Shown here piece after piece: positions 1 to 8,178 of a DNA stretch of 64,000 nt. The DNA lies in NCBI RefSeq assembly GCF_003287955.1, contig NZ_QMKP01000010.1, positions 62,001 to 126,000 on the forward strand, read 5' to 3'. Numbering within the stretch: position 1 is the first letter of the stretch; each line of letters begins with the position of its first letter. Source of the stretch: Arthrobacter sp. AQ5-06. Its GTDB lineage: Bacteria > Actinomycetota > Actinomycetes > Actinomycetales > Micrococcaceae. Both the position numbers and the translations under genes were made by a program. A model generated the notes under the pieces. The model had not been told where the DNA came from and made no database searches. It saw nothing but the letters and a program-made list of their open reading frames with translations.

Positions 1-822
1 TCCCGCCGTCGAACCTCCCTTGAAGGCGCCGAACAGGATGCCGGCCACGCTGCGGCCCATCGCGGCCGCCATGGCCCGGGTGAGGATGGTACCGGAGGCG
101 CCCACCAGCGTGCCTGCCACCACCAGCAGCACGTTGCCCAGCACCACGCCCGACGCTGCAACGGCCAGGCCGGTGAACGCATTCAGGAGCGAGATGACGA
201 TGGGCACGTCCGCTCCGCCCACCGGCAGCACCAGCAGCGCGCCCGCGGCCAAGCCCAGCACCATCAGCAGCACCGCGAGCGCCAGGGAACCGGTCAGGAC
301 GACGGCGACGGCGGTGCCCACCGCTGCGAGCAGCACCGCGGCCATCACCACGGGGAGGCCCGGAAAAACGATGGGCCGGGTGGTCATAAGCTCCTGGAGT
401 TTGGCGAAGGTGACTCCGGAGCCCGCGAAGGAGACGGCCCCCACCAGGAGGGTGAACACAATGGCCAGCCGGACCCAGGGGTCTGCGGTGTGGCTGAGTT
501 CCAGCAGCGCCACCAGGGCTGCGGCGCCGCCGCCCACCCCGTTGAACAGCGCCACCAACTGGGGCATTTGGGTCATCTGTACCCGCCGGGCCACCGGTGC
601 CGCCACCGCTGTCCCCACTGCGATGGCACCGATGATCCAGGGGATGTTGTCCAGCCGGGCGGACAGGAAGACCGTGACGACGGCGAGCAGCGCACCGAAG
701 GCGCCGATGAGGTTGCCGCGGCGGGCAGTCCGGGGCGAACTGAGGCCGCGGAGGGCAAGAATGAAGAACACCGCAGCGGCGAGGTAAAGGAGCGAGGTCC
801 AGACCGGATCGAGGAGGGTCAC
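1..822 (-). CDS. pntB: NAD(P) transhydrogenase subunit beta, partial (C-terminus beyond left edge)
   Basis: Membrane subunit of the proton-translocating transhydrogenase, which couples hydride transfer between NADH and NADP+ to proton movement. The 274 residues present are almost entirely hydrophobic helices, with the motifs QMPQLVALFNGVGGGAAALVA and a later GGADVPIVISLLNAFTGLA stretch typical of PntB domain II. The NADP-binding domain III would lie outside the window. The GTG start at 822 overlaps the pntA2 stop by four bases (GTGA), so the two are translationally coupled. It is the last visible gene of the pntA1-pntA2-pntB operon. The 3' end is not visible, so intactness cannot be judged. 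Confidence 0.93.
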   Translation of the reverse strand, partial: MTLLDPVWTSLLYLAAAVFFILALRGLSSPRTARRGNLIGAFGALLAVVTVFLSARLDNIPWIIGAIAVGTAVAAPVARRVQMTQMPQLVALFNGVGGGAAALVALLELSHTADPWVRLAIVFTLLVGAVSFAGSGVTFAKLQELMTTRPIVFPGLPVVMAAVLLAAVGTAVAVVLTGSLALAVLLMVLGLAAGALLVLPVGGADVPIVISLLNAFTGLAVAASGVVLGNVLLVVAGTLVGASGTILTRAMAAAMGRSVAGILFGAFKGGSTAG

Positions 823-1139
823 TTTGCTTCCTCCTTGCCGGTGGCTTCCTGGCGGACGACGTCCTTGCGGGCACGGAACATGTGCAGCATCCGGTCCGTC
901 ACCACAAAGCCGCCCACCAGGTTGGCGGTGGCCAGCACCACGGCGAGCAGCGCCACGGCCAGGACCCAGGGGTCCGCGGCCTGGCCAGCCACGATGATGG
1001 CGCCCACCAGAATGATGCCGTGGATGGCGTTGGCTCCGGACATCAACGGGGTGTGCAGGGTGCTCGAGACCTTGGAAACCACTTCGAATCCCACAAACAC
1101 CGCCAGCACGGTGACTGTCAGCAGGCTCATGCCGTCCAT
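819..1139 (-). CDS. pntA2: NAD(P) transhydrogenase subunit alpha part 2 (membrane part)
   Basis: A 106-residue membrane protein corresponding to the C-terminal transmembrane part of the alpha subunit, split off as a separate gene as in many actinobacteria and alphaproteobacteria. Three or four hydrophobic helices are visible, with the family-typical STLHTPLMSGANAIHGII stretch near residues 25-45. The ATG at 1139 overlaps the pntA1 stop (TGATG), which fixes this start; a longer upstream reading would overlap pntA1 heavily. It is coupled to pntB by a 4-bp overlap. It probably forms part of the proton channel together with PntB. Confidence 0.94.
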   Translation of the reverse strand: MDGMSLLTVTVLAVFVGFEVVSKVSSTLHTPLMSGANAIHGIILVGAIIVAGQAADPWVLAVALLAVVLATANLVGGFVVTDRMLHMFRARKDVVRQEATGKEEAK

Positions 1140-2377
1140 CAGATTCCCCCCTCCTTCTGGACCCGAACGTGCTGGACCCTGTCGATCTGGACGCCGTCGT
1201 TCTGGACCCGGGGTGCGTGGTCGGGCAGGGCGGGGACAAGCGCCGCCAAAGCCTCGACTGTGGGCAGGTGCCGCACCGCGCCGTCGTGCGTGAGGCACGC
1301 ACCCGCGATCACCTCGTCGTCGAAATCGGGGGCAACGGCACCGTCCCGAATCATCAGGGTCAGCAGGTTGGTCACGTTCTGGGCATACAGCCGGGACGCG
1401 TCTGACGCCATCGCGGACGGCGCGTCCTTCAGCCCCACCAGCGTGACGTGGCCCTGCCCGTCAGCGGTGGGCACCAGGATGTCCTCGCCGGGAACGGCGC
1501 CCTCCACGTTGCCGCCGGACTCAGCCGCGAGGTCGACGACGACGGAACCGGGGCGCATGCCCTGCACCATTTGGCGGCTGACGAGGAGCGGTGCGCGCCT
1601 TCCGGGGACGGCCGCCGTCGTAATCAGGACATCCGCCACTGCGACGTGCGGGGCGAGGAGTTCACGCTGCAGGGCGCCGCGGTCGGCACTGAGTTCGCGG
1701 GCGTATCCGCCCGAAGCCTCCGCCGTTTCCAGATCCAGTTTGATGAACGTGCCGCCCATCGACGCGACCTCGTCAGCGGAGGCGGGCCGGATGTCGTTGG
1801 CAGACACGCGGGCACCCAGCCGTTTCGCGGTGCCGATAGCCTGCAGCCCGGCAACCCCGGCGCCGAGCACCAGCACCCGGGCAGGCGGGACGGTGCCGGC
1901 GGCGGTCATGTACAGCGGGAAGAAGCGCGGCAGCCGGATGGCGGCTTCCAGCACGCAGCGGTAACCGGCGACCAGGGCCTGGGAGCTGAGCGCATCCATG
2001 GACTGGGCCCTGGAGATGCGGGGCACCAGCTCCAGGGCGAAGGCGGTAACGCCGGCCTCCACGAGCGCCTGCACGGTGGCGAGTTCGGACGACGGCGAGG
2101 CAAGGCCTACGGTGACTGTGCCCCTCTTCAGGGCTGCCGCCGTCGGGGGTTCGAGCGGGCGGACGTGGACCAGGACGTCCAGTTCGCCGGGATCCAGGTC
2201 CTGGACGATGCGGGCGCCGGCGCCGGCGTAATCGTGGTCTGAATGGCCGGCTGCGGCCCCGGCGCCTGCCTCGATCAGGACCTCCAGGCCCAGCCCCGCC
2301 AGCTGCTTGACCGTATCCGGCGTAGCGGCCACACGCCGCTCACCCTCATGACGTTCCCGCGGTATGCCCAATTTCAA
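1139..2377 (-). CDS. pntA1: NAD(P) transhydrogenase subunit alpha part 1 (NAD-binding)
   Basis: Soluble NAD(H)-binding domain I of transhydrogenase, 412 residues. It begins MKLGIPRERHEGERRVAATP, the usual N-terminus of the alanine dehydrogenase/PNT family. The second half carries the Rossmann fold with VLVLGAGVAGLQAIGTAKRLGA near residues 165-190. The C-terminal tail after about residue 370 is variable. It is the first gene of the three-gene pnt operon. The upstream 260 bp to the divergent membrane-protein gene should hold its promoter. Start chosen because the family motif begins at this ATG. Confidence 0.94.
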   Translation of the reverse strand: MKLGIPRERHEGERRVAATPDTVKQLAGLGLEVLIEAGAGAAAGHSDHDYAGAGARIVQDLDPGELDVLVHVRPLEPPTAAALKRGTVTVGLASPSSELATVQALVEAGVTAFALELVPRISRAQSMDALSSQALVAGYRCVLEAAIRLPRFFPLYMTAAGTVPPARVLVLGAGVAGLQAIGTAKRLGARVSANDIRPASADEVASMGGTFIKLDLETAEASGGYARELSADRGALQRELLAPHVAVADVLITTAAVPGRRAPLLVSRQMVQGMRPGSVVVDLAAESGGNVEGAVPGEDILVPTADGQGHVTLVGLKDAPSAMASDASRLYAQNVTNLLTLMIRDGAVAPDFDDEVIAGACLTHDGAVRHLPTVEALAALVPALPDHAPRVQNDGVQIDRVQHVRVQKEGGI

Positions 2378-2636
2378 ACCGCCAACTCCCTTACAAAAGA
2401 GTGCGGCAGCGCCTCAGGGTCCGTGCCCATCCGGTTGACCGGCGGGAACTTCGCGGAGCGGCACTGCTGCACGTAGTTGGCTAGAGTCTATGGCCCGGCA
2501 GGCTGCCACGGGAATCGGACCCTCCCGCGACGTGGATAACGATTGAGGGAAAAACGCCATACTCTCCCCGGACGGCCCCATGCCATGTCAGAATGGGCGG
2601 GATTTACCGTATCGGCATCACACATATGGGGGACCC
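2378..2636. other. Divergent intergenic region between pntA1 and a membrane-protein gene
   Basis: About 260 bp between two divergent genes, so promoters for both should lie here. I see no riboswitch-like fold, tRNA or convincing small gene. Short reading frames cover it on both strands but lack ribosome-binding sites and recognisable protein features. Confidence 0.5.
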
Positions 2637-3236
2637 TTGTCAGAGCGCGCAGAATTTGAAGCATCCTTGCCCGGCGGAGAGACCGGGAAAGGCATTCCGG
2701 CCCCACAGTTCGGCCAGCGGGCTCCCGGAACGTTTACTCCTCCGGCGGAAAGCCCGTCCACTTCGGTCCCGCCTGCGCCGCCTGCCGGGCGCGAAGACGT
2801 CCTGCGCGGCGCCGTTTTTGCCCTCGCTGCGGTCCCCTTAGGTGTCATCGCATGGCTGGTCCTGTGGGACCTGGGCTGGATGGCATCACTTGTTGCTTTC
2901 ATCGCTGCTGCAGGTGCCGCCCGTCTGTACGTTCTGGGTACGGGAGGGACAATCAGCCGCCGCGGCGTTTGGGTTGTGGTGGCCCTCACCGTTGTGACGG
3001 TGCTGCTCTCCTTCCTGGGAAGCCTGCTCATTGACGCGGCCAAATTCCTGGGCGGCGGCTCACCGCTGTCCATGCTGGCCGATGCCGAAACCTGGGACCT
3101 TCTGGGCTTCAACCTGGCCACTAATCGGGAACTGGTGGACAGCTACGCCGGCGACTTCCTGCTCGCATTGCTGTTCAGCGCCCTGGGGTGCTTCTTTACA
3201 TTGCGCCAGCTGTTCGCGCAGACCCGCAAGAGCTAG
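2637..3236 (+). CDS. Hypothetical membrane protein, four helices
   Basis: A 199-residue protein with a hydrophilic Pro/Ala-rich N-terminus of about 60 residues, then roughly four transmembrane segments (near residues 60-80, 82-100, 112-135 and 170-188). I do not recognise the family. A TTG start at 2637 (LSERAEFEASLPGG) preceded by GGGGGA is preferred; an ATG further upstream at 2580 would add a 19-residue stretch that does not look protein-like. It stands alone between pntA1 (divergent) and the convergent IclR gene. No function is assigned. Confidence 0.65.
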   Translation: MSERAEFEASLPGGETGKGIPAPQFGQRAPGTFTPPAESPSTSVPPAPPAGREDVLRGAVFALAAVPLGVIAWLVLWDLGWMASLVAFIAAAGAARLYVLGTGGTISRRGVWVVVALTVVTVLLSFLGSLLIDAAKFLGGGSPLSMLADAETWDLLGFNLATNRELVDSYAGDFLLALLFSALGCFFTLRQLFAQTRKS

Positions 3237-3248
3237 CCGGCGGCGGGC

Positions 3249-4061
3249 TTACTGCCGCGCGGTCAGGTCCGCAGAGATCAGCTTCGCCGTGGCGACGATT
3301 TCCCGGGCCACAGCGGCCAGGTACGCCTCCGGGTCCGGCTTGGCAGCTAAGGACTGGGCCTGCAGGGACACGTTCACCGCGGCCACCACCTTGGTTGGCC
3401 CGTCGTAGACGGGAGCGGCAACGGACATTAGCCCGAGCTCAAGCTCCTGGTCCACCAGGCACCAGCCCTGGGCCCGGACCGTGTCCAGCACCGCCAGCAG
3501 CTGGGGGACAGCGTCCAGCGCGCGCGGCGTCAGCGGTTTGATGTCCGCCGCTGCCAGGTAGCCCTTGAGTCCGGCGGGCGGCAGGGCCGCGAGCAGCACC
3601 CTGCCCATGGACGTGGCGTAGGCCGGGAAGCGGGTGCCCACGGTAATGCCCACGTTCATGATGCGGCGCGTGGTCACCCGGGCGATGTAGGCGATCTCCG
3701 TGCCGTCCAACACCGCCGCAGATGTGGATTCGCCCAGCTTGAGGGACAGTTCCTCCAGGTGCGGCTGGGCCAGCTGCGGCAGGGAAAGCCCGCTGAGGTA
3801 GGCATAGCCGAGCTGCAGGACCTTGGCCGTGAGCGCAAACGTCTTACCGTCGGTCCTTACGTAGTCCAGCTCAACGAGTGTGTGGAGAAAACGCCGGGCC
3901 GTGGCTCTGGTCAGGTCCGTCCGGGCCGCCACCTCGGTGAGGGTCATGACCGGGTGGTCGGTATCAAAGGCACGGATCACGGCCAGCCCGCGCGCCAGCG
4001 ACTGCACGTATTGGTCGCTCGCCTGCGGGGCGGCCCGTGAGTCTGCTGCTGCGTTGGTCAT
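3249..4061 (-). CDS. pcaR: IclR-family regulator of the protocatechuate (pca) genes, PcaR-like
   Basis: A 270-residue IclR-family protein. The N-terminal winged helix-turn-helix (about residues 15-75, ALTEVAARTDLTRATARRFLHTL-like) is followed by the effector-binding domain with GTRFPAYATSMGRVLLAALP near residues 140-160. In the PcaR/PobR branch the ligand is usually beta-ketoadipate or a related aromatic-derived acid. The ATG at 4061 is chosen because upstream codons are not conserved in character. It is the last gene of the pca cluster, 108 bp after pcaJ and separated from it by a long inverted repeat, so it could be co-transcribed or separately expressed. It probably activates the pca genes; this is inferred from family and position. 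Confidence 0.85.
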   Translation of the reverse strand: MTNAAADSRAAPQASDQYVQSLARGLAVIRAFDTDHPVMTLTEVAARTDLTRATARRFLHTLVELDYVRTDGKTFALTAKVLQLGYAYLSGLSLPQLAQPHLEELSLKLGESTSAAVLDGTEIAYIARVTTRRIMNVGITVGTRFPAYATSMGRVLLAALPPAGLKGYLAAADIKPLTPRALDAVPQLLAVLDTVRAQGWCLVDQELELGLMSVAAPVYDGPTKVVAAVNVSLQAQSLAAKPDPEAYLAAVAREIVATAKLISADLTARQ

Positions 4062-4077
4062 GGTTACCAATCCTATT

Positions 4078-4144
4078 CGGCGCGAACTGGCAGGTAATCC
4101 CCTCAAAACTTGGGTTTGAGAGGATCTGCTGCCAGTTCGCGCCG
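4078..4144. terminator. Long perfect inverted repeat between pcaJ and pcaR
   Basis: Arms of 16 bp (4078-4093 and 4129-4144, CGGCGCGAACTGGCAG and its complement) enclose 35 bp that hold a smaller nested palindrome of CTCAAA/TTTGAG type. It lies between the pcaJ stop and the pcaR start. It could end or attenuate the pca transcript ahead of pcaR, or be a regulator site. There is no U-tract, so simple intrinsic termination is not certain. Confidence 0.6.
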
Positions 4145-4169
4145 GGGGTGGGGTTAGGTCACGGCTGGC

Positions 4170-4850
4170 TCAACCAGCGACGGCGGCGGCTGACCTGAGC
4201 GGGACGGGCACCAATTCCTGGAGCTCCTCCAGAGTGCAGCCGAACGTCTCGCGGACAGTGACGCCGTCGGGCCCTGTGAGGAAGACGGCCTTGTCCGTGT
4301 ACACGCGCGTCACGCAGCCCACGCCGGTGAGCGGGTACGTGCACGCTTCCACGATCTTCGACGCGCCCTCGCGGGTCAGGAGCGTCATCATCACAAACAC
4401 GTCCTTGGCGCCGGTGGCGAGGTCCATCGCGCCGCCCACGGCGGGAATGGCGTCGGGGGCGCCGGTGTGCCAGTTGGCGAGGTCGCCCGTGGCCGAGACC
4501 TGGAACGCGCCGAGCACGCAGATGTCCAGGTGGCCGCCGCGCATGATCGCGAACGAGTCCGCGTGGTGGAAGTAGGACGCGCCCGGCAGTTCCGTGACGG
4601 GGATCTTGCCGGCGTTGATGAGGTCGCCGTCGATCTCGTCGCCCTCGGCCGCTGGGCCCATGCCCAGCATGCCGTTCTCCGTGTGGAGCGTGATGTTCTG
4701 CTCCGGCTTGAGGTAGTTGGAGACCAGGGTGGGCTGGCCGATGCCGAGGTTCACGAACGAGCCGGGCGCGATGTCGCGGGCCACGAGTTCGGCCAGGTCG
4801 TCGCGGCCAAGGGGCTTGTCGCTGGTCTGAATGCTGGTTGCGATGCTCAT
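4170..4850 (-). CDS. pcaJ: 3-oxoadipate CoA-transferase subunit B
   Basis: Beta subunit of succinyl-CoA:3-oxoadipate CoA-transferase, which activates beta-ketoadipate to its CoA thioester. The 226 residues match the usual length. The active-site region HTENGMLGMGP (near residues 56-66) contains the glutamate that forms the CoA thioester in this family. VNLGIGQPTLV near residue 33 and GGAMDLATGAKDV near residue 138 are also typical. It follows pcaI with a 2-bp gap and is expected to form a heteromer with it. Known relatives also act as acetoacetate CoA-transferases (ScoB); the pca neighbours favour the oxoadipate role. Confidence 0.93.
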   Translation of the reverse strand: MSIATSIQTSDKPLGRDDLAELVARDIAPGSFVNLGIGQPTLVSNYLKPEQNITLHTENGMLGMGPAAEGDEIDGDLINAGKIPVTELPGASYFHHADSFAIMRGGHLDICVLGAFQVSATGDLANWHTGAPDAIPAVGGAMDLATGAKDVFVMMTLLTREGASKIVEACTYPLTGVGCVTRVYTDKAVFLTGPDGVTVRETFGCTLEELQELVPVPLRSAAAVAG

Positions 4851-4852
4851 TG

Positions 4853-5512
4853 TCAGGCCACCTTCACGATGCTGTTGACGTAGATTCCGGGAGTCACGAT
4901 GTTTTCGGGGTCGAGCCCGCCGGTGGGGACAATCTCGGATACCTGGACCACCGTGTGCTTCGCGGCGGCGGCCATGATGGGGCCGAAGTTCCGGGCGGTC
5001 TTGCGGTACACGAGGTTCCCCACGCCGTCGGCCTTCAGGGCCTTGATCAGCGCGACGTCGGCGTGGATGGGGGTTTCGAAGACCTGGCCCCGGCCGTTGA
5101 TGATGCGGGTTTCCTTGCCCTCGGCCAGCATGGTGCCGTAGCCGGTGGGTGTGAAGAATCCGCCGATGCCGGCTCCGGCGGCGCGGATCCGCTCGGCCAG
5201 GTTGCCCTGCGGCACCAGCTCCAGCTCGATCTCACCGGCGTGGTATTTGGCGTCGAAGTGCCAGGAATCGGACTGCCGCGGGAAGGAGCAGATCATCTTC
5301 TTCACCCGGCCCTCCTTGATCAGCAGCGCCAGGCCCTGGTCGCCCTGGCCGGCGTTGTTGTTCACCACGGTCAGGTCCTTGGCGCCGCAGTCCATCAGCG
5401 CGTCGATCAGTTCGAACGGCTGGCCGGCGTTGCCGAACCCGCCGATCATCACGGTGGAGCCGTCCTTGATACCGGAGACGGCCTCGTTTACGGAGTCAAC
5501 AAATGTCAGCAT
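4853..5512 (-). CDS. pcaI: 3-oxoadipate CoA-transferase subunit A
   Basis: Alpha subunit of the 3-oxoadipate CoA-transferase, 219 residues. It shows the family motifs GSTVMIGGFGNAGQP near residues 18-33 and DLTVVNNNAGQGDQGLALL around residues 48-66, with the GGFFTPTGYGTMLAEG block near residue 115. It starts 4 bp after the pcaF stop and ends 2 bp before pcaJ, so all three are one transcription unit. Partner: PcaJ. Confidence 0.93.
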   Translation of the reverse strand: MLTFVDSVNEAVSGIKDGSTVMIGGFGNAGQPFELIDALMDCGAKDLTVVNNNAGQGDQGLALLIKEGRVKKMICSFPRQSDSWHFDAKYHAGEIELELVPQGNLAERIRAAGAGIGGFFTPTGYGTMLAEGKETRIINGRGQVFETPIHADVALIKALKADGVGNLVYRKTARNFGPIMAAAAKHTVVQVSEIVPTGGLDPENIVTPGIYVNSIVKVA

Positions 5513-5516
5513 TTCC

Positions 5517-6731
5517 CTATGCCTTTCCTGTGCTGGTGCCGGTACCGGCCGTTACGTTTTCGAGCACAACGGCGAGGCCCTGGCCCACGCCGATGCAGAT
5601 CGCGGCGACGCCCCAGCGCTCACCGGAGGCTTGCAGGCTCCGGGCCAGGGTGCCCAGGATGCGCGTACCGGACGCGCCGAGGGGGTGGCCCATGGCAAGC
5701 GCGCCGCCGTGCCGGTTCACAATCGAGGGATCGATGCCCCAGGCATTGATGCAGGCCAAGGACTGCGCGGCGAACGCTTCGTTAAGTTCGACGGCGCCCA
5801 CCTGGTCCCAGCCGATGCCCGCCTTCGCGAGGGCCTTGTTCGCGGCCTCCACCGGGGCGTAGCCGAAGAACTGCGGATCGTTGCCGTGCGCGCCGCGGCC
5901 GGCGATGCGGGCCAACGGTTCCAGCCCGAGCAGCCCCGCGGCGGATTCGGAACCGATCCATGCCGCGGAGGCGCCGTCGGACAACGGCGACGCGTTACCC
6001 GCTGTGACCGTGCCGTTCTCGGTGCGGAACACGGTCTTCAGCCCGGCGAGCTTCTCGGCCGAGGAACCGGCCCGGAGGCCTTCGTCGCGGACCAGGTCGG
6101 TGCCCGGCACCGGGGCCACCAGGTTGTCGTAGAACCCCTCGTCCCAGGCGGCGGCGGAGAGGTTGTGCGAGTTCGCGGCGAACTCGTCCTGCTGCTCGCG
6201 CGTCACACCGTACTTCTCGCGAAGCCGCTCAGTAGCCTCGCCCAGGGAGATGGTCCACTCCTTCGGCATGGCCTTGTTCACTAGGCGCCAGCCCAGCGTG
6301 GTGGAAGCCAAGGTCATGTCCCCGGCCGGGTACGGCTTCTCGGTCTTGGGCAGGACCCAGGGGGCCCGGGACATGGATTCGGCGCCGCCCACGAGCATCA
6401 GCTCGGCGTCCCCGGCGTTGATCTGGCGCGAGGCAATGATCGCCGCGTCCAGGGAGGAGCCGCAGAGCCGGTTCACGCTGGTGCCGGGGATCGAGACCGG
6501 CAGGCCGGCCAGCAGGCTGCCCATCCGGGCGATGTTGCGGTTCTCTTCACCGGCGCCGTTGGCGTTGCCGAACACCACCTCATCAATCCGCTCAGGATCA
6601 AGCCCGGGCGCGCGTTTCACCGATTCCTTGATCACGTGCGCGGCAAGGTCATCCGGGCGGACGGCGGCAAGGCCGGAGCCGAACTTGCCGAACGGCGTTC
6701 GGACCGCGTCGTAGATAAAGGCCTGGTTCAT
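5517..6731 (-). CDS. pcaF: Beta-ketoadipyl-CoA thiolase
   Basis: Thiolase of 404 residues that cleaves 3-oxoadipyl-CoA to succinyl-CoA and acetyl-CoA, the last step of the beta-ketoadipate pathway. The nucleophilic cysteine lies in NRLCGSSLDA (about residue 90). The C-terminal motifs NRHGGALAMGHPLGASGTR and CIGVGQGLAVVLE supply the catalytic histidine and second cysteine. It is separated from the upstream pcaC by 107 bp without an obvious terminator and is followed closely by pcaI. A role as a general acetyl-CoA acetyltransferase is possible but less likely in this context. Confidence 0.93.
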   Translation of the reverse strand: MNQAFIYDAVRTPFGKFGSGLAAVRPDDLAAHVIKESVKRAPGLDPERIDEVVFGNANGAGEENRNIARMGSLLAGLPVSIPGTSVNRLCGSSLDAAIIASRQINAGDAELMLVGGAESMSRAPWVLPKTEKPYPAGDMTLASTTLGWRLVNKAMPKEWTISLGEATERLREKYGVTREQQDEFAANSHNLSAAAWDEGFYDNLVAPVPGTDLVRDEGLRAGSSAEKLAGLKTVFRTENGTVTAGNASPLSDGASAAWIGSESAAGLLGLEPLARIAGRGAHGNDPQFFGYAPVEAANKALAKAGIGWDQVGAVELNEAFAAQSLACINAWGIDPSIVNRHGGALAMGHPLGASGTRILGTLARSLQASGERWGVAAICIGVGQGLAVVLENVTAGTGTSTGKA

Positions 6732-6838
6732 GAATGTTCCTCTGATTCTGTCTGACTAAAGCTGTGTGCGTACGGCAGCGGGTTATGCGGCCCCAACTAG
6801 GTAGCAGTAGGTGTCGGTATGAGGGCTCATAACGACAT

Positions 6839-7363
6839 CTATTGCGGCCTGGTTGGGTGGGTGCCGGCGTTGTCCGGGGTGGGGGCCTTGTCCGGGGTGA
6901 ATGCGTCCGTGGCTGTGTTGTCCATTGCTGTGTTATCCATTTCATGGAAAACCTGCTGGGCGGTCTTGAAGGCCGTGTTGGCGGACGGAACACCGCAGTA
7001 AATGGCGGTCTGGAGCAGAATTTCCTTGATTTCGTCCCGGCTCAGGCCGTTCGTGATGGCCGCGCGGATATGCATGGCCAGCTCTTCCCAGTGCCCGTGC
7101 GCCACCATCGCGGTGATGGTCACCGCCGAGCGCATCTGCCGCGAGAGGCCCGGCCGGGTCCAGATGCCACCCCACGCGATCCGCGTGATCATGTCCTGGA
7201 AATCCTCCGTGAACTCGTCCATGTTGGCATTTGCCCGGTCCACATGCGCGGCGCCCAGCACTTCGCGGCGGACTACCATGCCGCCGTCGTAAATCTCCTG
7301 GCTGGTGGCATCCGGCTGGACGACGCCGCTCCGTTCTGCGTTTGGAAGGTCAGTGCCGCTCAC
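6839..7363 (-). CDS. pcaC: 4-carboxymuconolactone decarboxylase with C-terminal extension
   Basis: Converts gamma-carboxymuconolactone to 3-oxoadipate enol-lactone. The core (EIYDGGMVVRREVLGAAHVD through AFKTAQQVFHEMD) matches the 125-135 residue carboxymuconolactone decarboxylase fold with the family HGHWEELAMHIRAA helix. After about residue 145 there is a 28-residue tail, MDNTAMDNTATDAFTPDK..., of low complexity with a short internal MDNTA repeat, not usual in PcaC. The GTG start at 7363 overlaps the pcaD stop by 4 bp. It is not fused to pcaD, unlike the PcaL fusion of Rhodococcus and Streptomyces. Confidence 0.9.
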   Translation of the reverse strand: MSGTDLPNAERSGVVQPDATSQEIYDGGMVVRREVLGAAHVDRANANMDEFTEDFQDMITRIAWGGIWTRPGLSRQMRSAVTITAMVAHGHWEELAMHIRAAITNGLSRDEIKEILLQTAIYCGVPSANTAFKTAQQVFHEMDNTAMDNTATDAFTPDKAPTPDNAGTHPTRPQ

Positions 7364-8178
7364 TTGGCTGCTCCGCGGGATTCGCTCCAGGTGATGAGGG
7401 TCCGCAGCAGTTCGGCGACGTGGGCGGGCGCCTCGGCGGGCGCCAGGTGTGCCACTCCCTCCAGCGTCACAGCATTTGCCGTGCCGCCGCCGGCGGTAAT
7501 CCCATCCACGGTTTCCTGAGCCATCGACGGCGGTGCAACAGTGTCCGCCGCTCCGGCCACTGCCTGCGTGGGGACGGTGATGCTGCCGAGCTCGTCACGG
7601 ACGTCGAAACCGGCCAGCGCTTCGCAGCAGAAAGCGTAGCTGAAGCGGTCGGTGTCGCGGAGGGCGTGCAGGAGCCGGCTGCTCCGCTCCGGTTCACGGT
7701 CCATAAAGCCCGGCGCAAACCAGCGCTCCGCGGAGCCCTGGATCAATACGGGAGTGCCCTGGCTGCGTACGGTTTCAGCACGTTCCAGCCAGGCTTCGGG
7801 CGTGCCGATCTTGGCGCCGGTGCACTGGACGGACAGGCTCTTGAGGCGTTCGCCGTGCTTGATGCCCAGCTGCAGGCCGGTGGCTCCGCCGAGCGAAACC
7901 CCGGCGTAGTGGAAGGCTTCGCCCGGGGCGATCGAGTCCACCAGATCCACCACAGAATCGGCCAGGCCGGCGACGTCAAACGTCTCCGTGGCAGCGGGCG
8001 AGACACCGTGGCCGGGCAGGTCCCAGGCCACAACGTCGTAGTCGTTGCTGAGCAGGCTGGCCGCCTCGGTCCACAGGACGGACGAAGTACCCAGGGAGGG
8101 TCCCAGCACCAGCAGGGGACGTTCGCCAAGGGCCCGTTCGGGCGAAAGCAGAACTGCCTTCAGGGTCGGTTTAGCCAC
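7360..8178 (-). CDS. pcaD: 3-oxoadipate enol-lactonase
   Basis: Alpha/beta hydrolase of 272 residues that hydrolyses beta-ketoadipate enol-lactone to beta-ketoadipate. The nucleophile elbow is GVSLGG (about residue 98), the acid lies in VAGAADTVAP (about residue 216), and the histidine in LEGVAHLAPAEAP near residue 247. The GTG at 8178 (VAKPTLKAVLL) is chosen as start: it overlaps the pcaB stop by 8 bp and agrees with the lactonase N-terminus, whereas longer readings run deep into pcaB. It overlaps pcaC by 4 bp at its end. Confidence 0.9.
   Translation of the reverse strand: MAKPTLKAVLLSPERALGERPLLVLGPSLGTSSVLWTEAASLLSNDYDVVAWDLPGHGVSPAATETFDVAGLADSVVDLVDSIAPGEAFHYAGVSLGGATGLQLGIKHGERLKSLSVQCTGAKIGTPEAWLERAETVRSQGTPVLIQGSAERWFAPGFMDREPERSSRLLHALRDTDRFSYAFCCEALAGFDVRDELGSITVPTQAVAGAADTVAPPSMAQETVDGITAGGGTANAVTLEGVAHLAPAEAPAHVAELLRTLITWSESRGAAK

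Noticed and set aside
20-1293. Long plus-strand open frames opposite the pnt genes
   Set aside because: They are the antisense of pntB/pntA2, with Ala/Arg/Thr-biased composition and no family features; high GC opens such frames.
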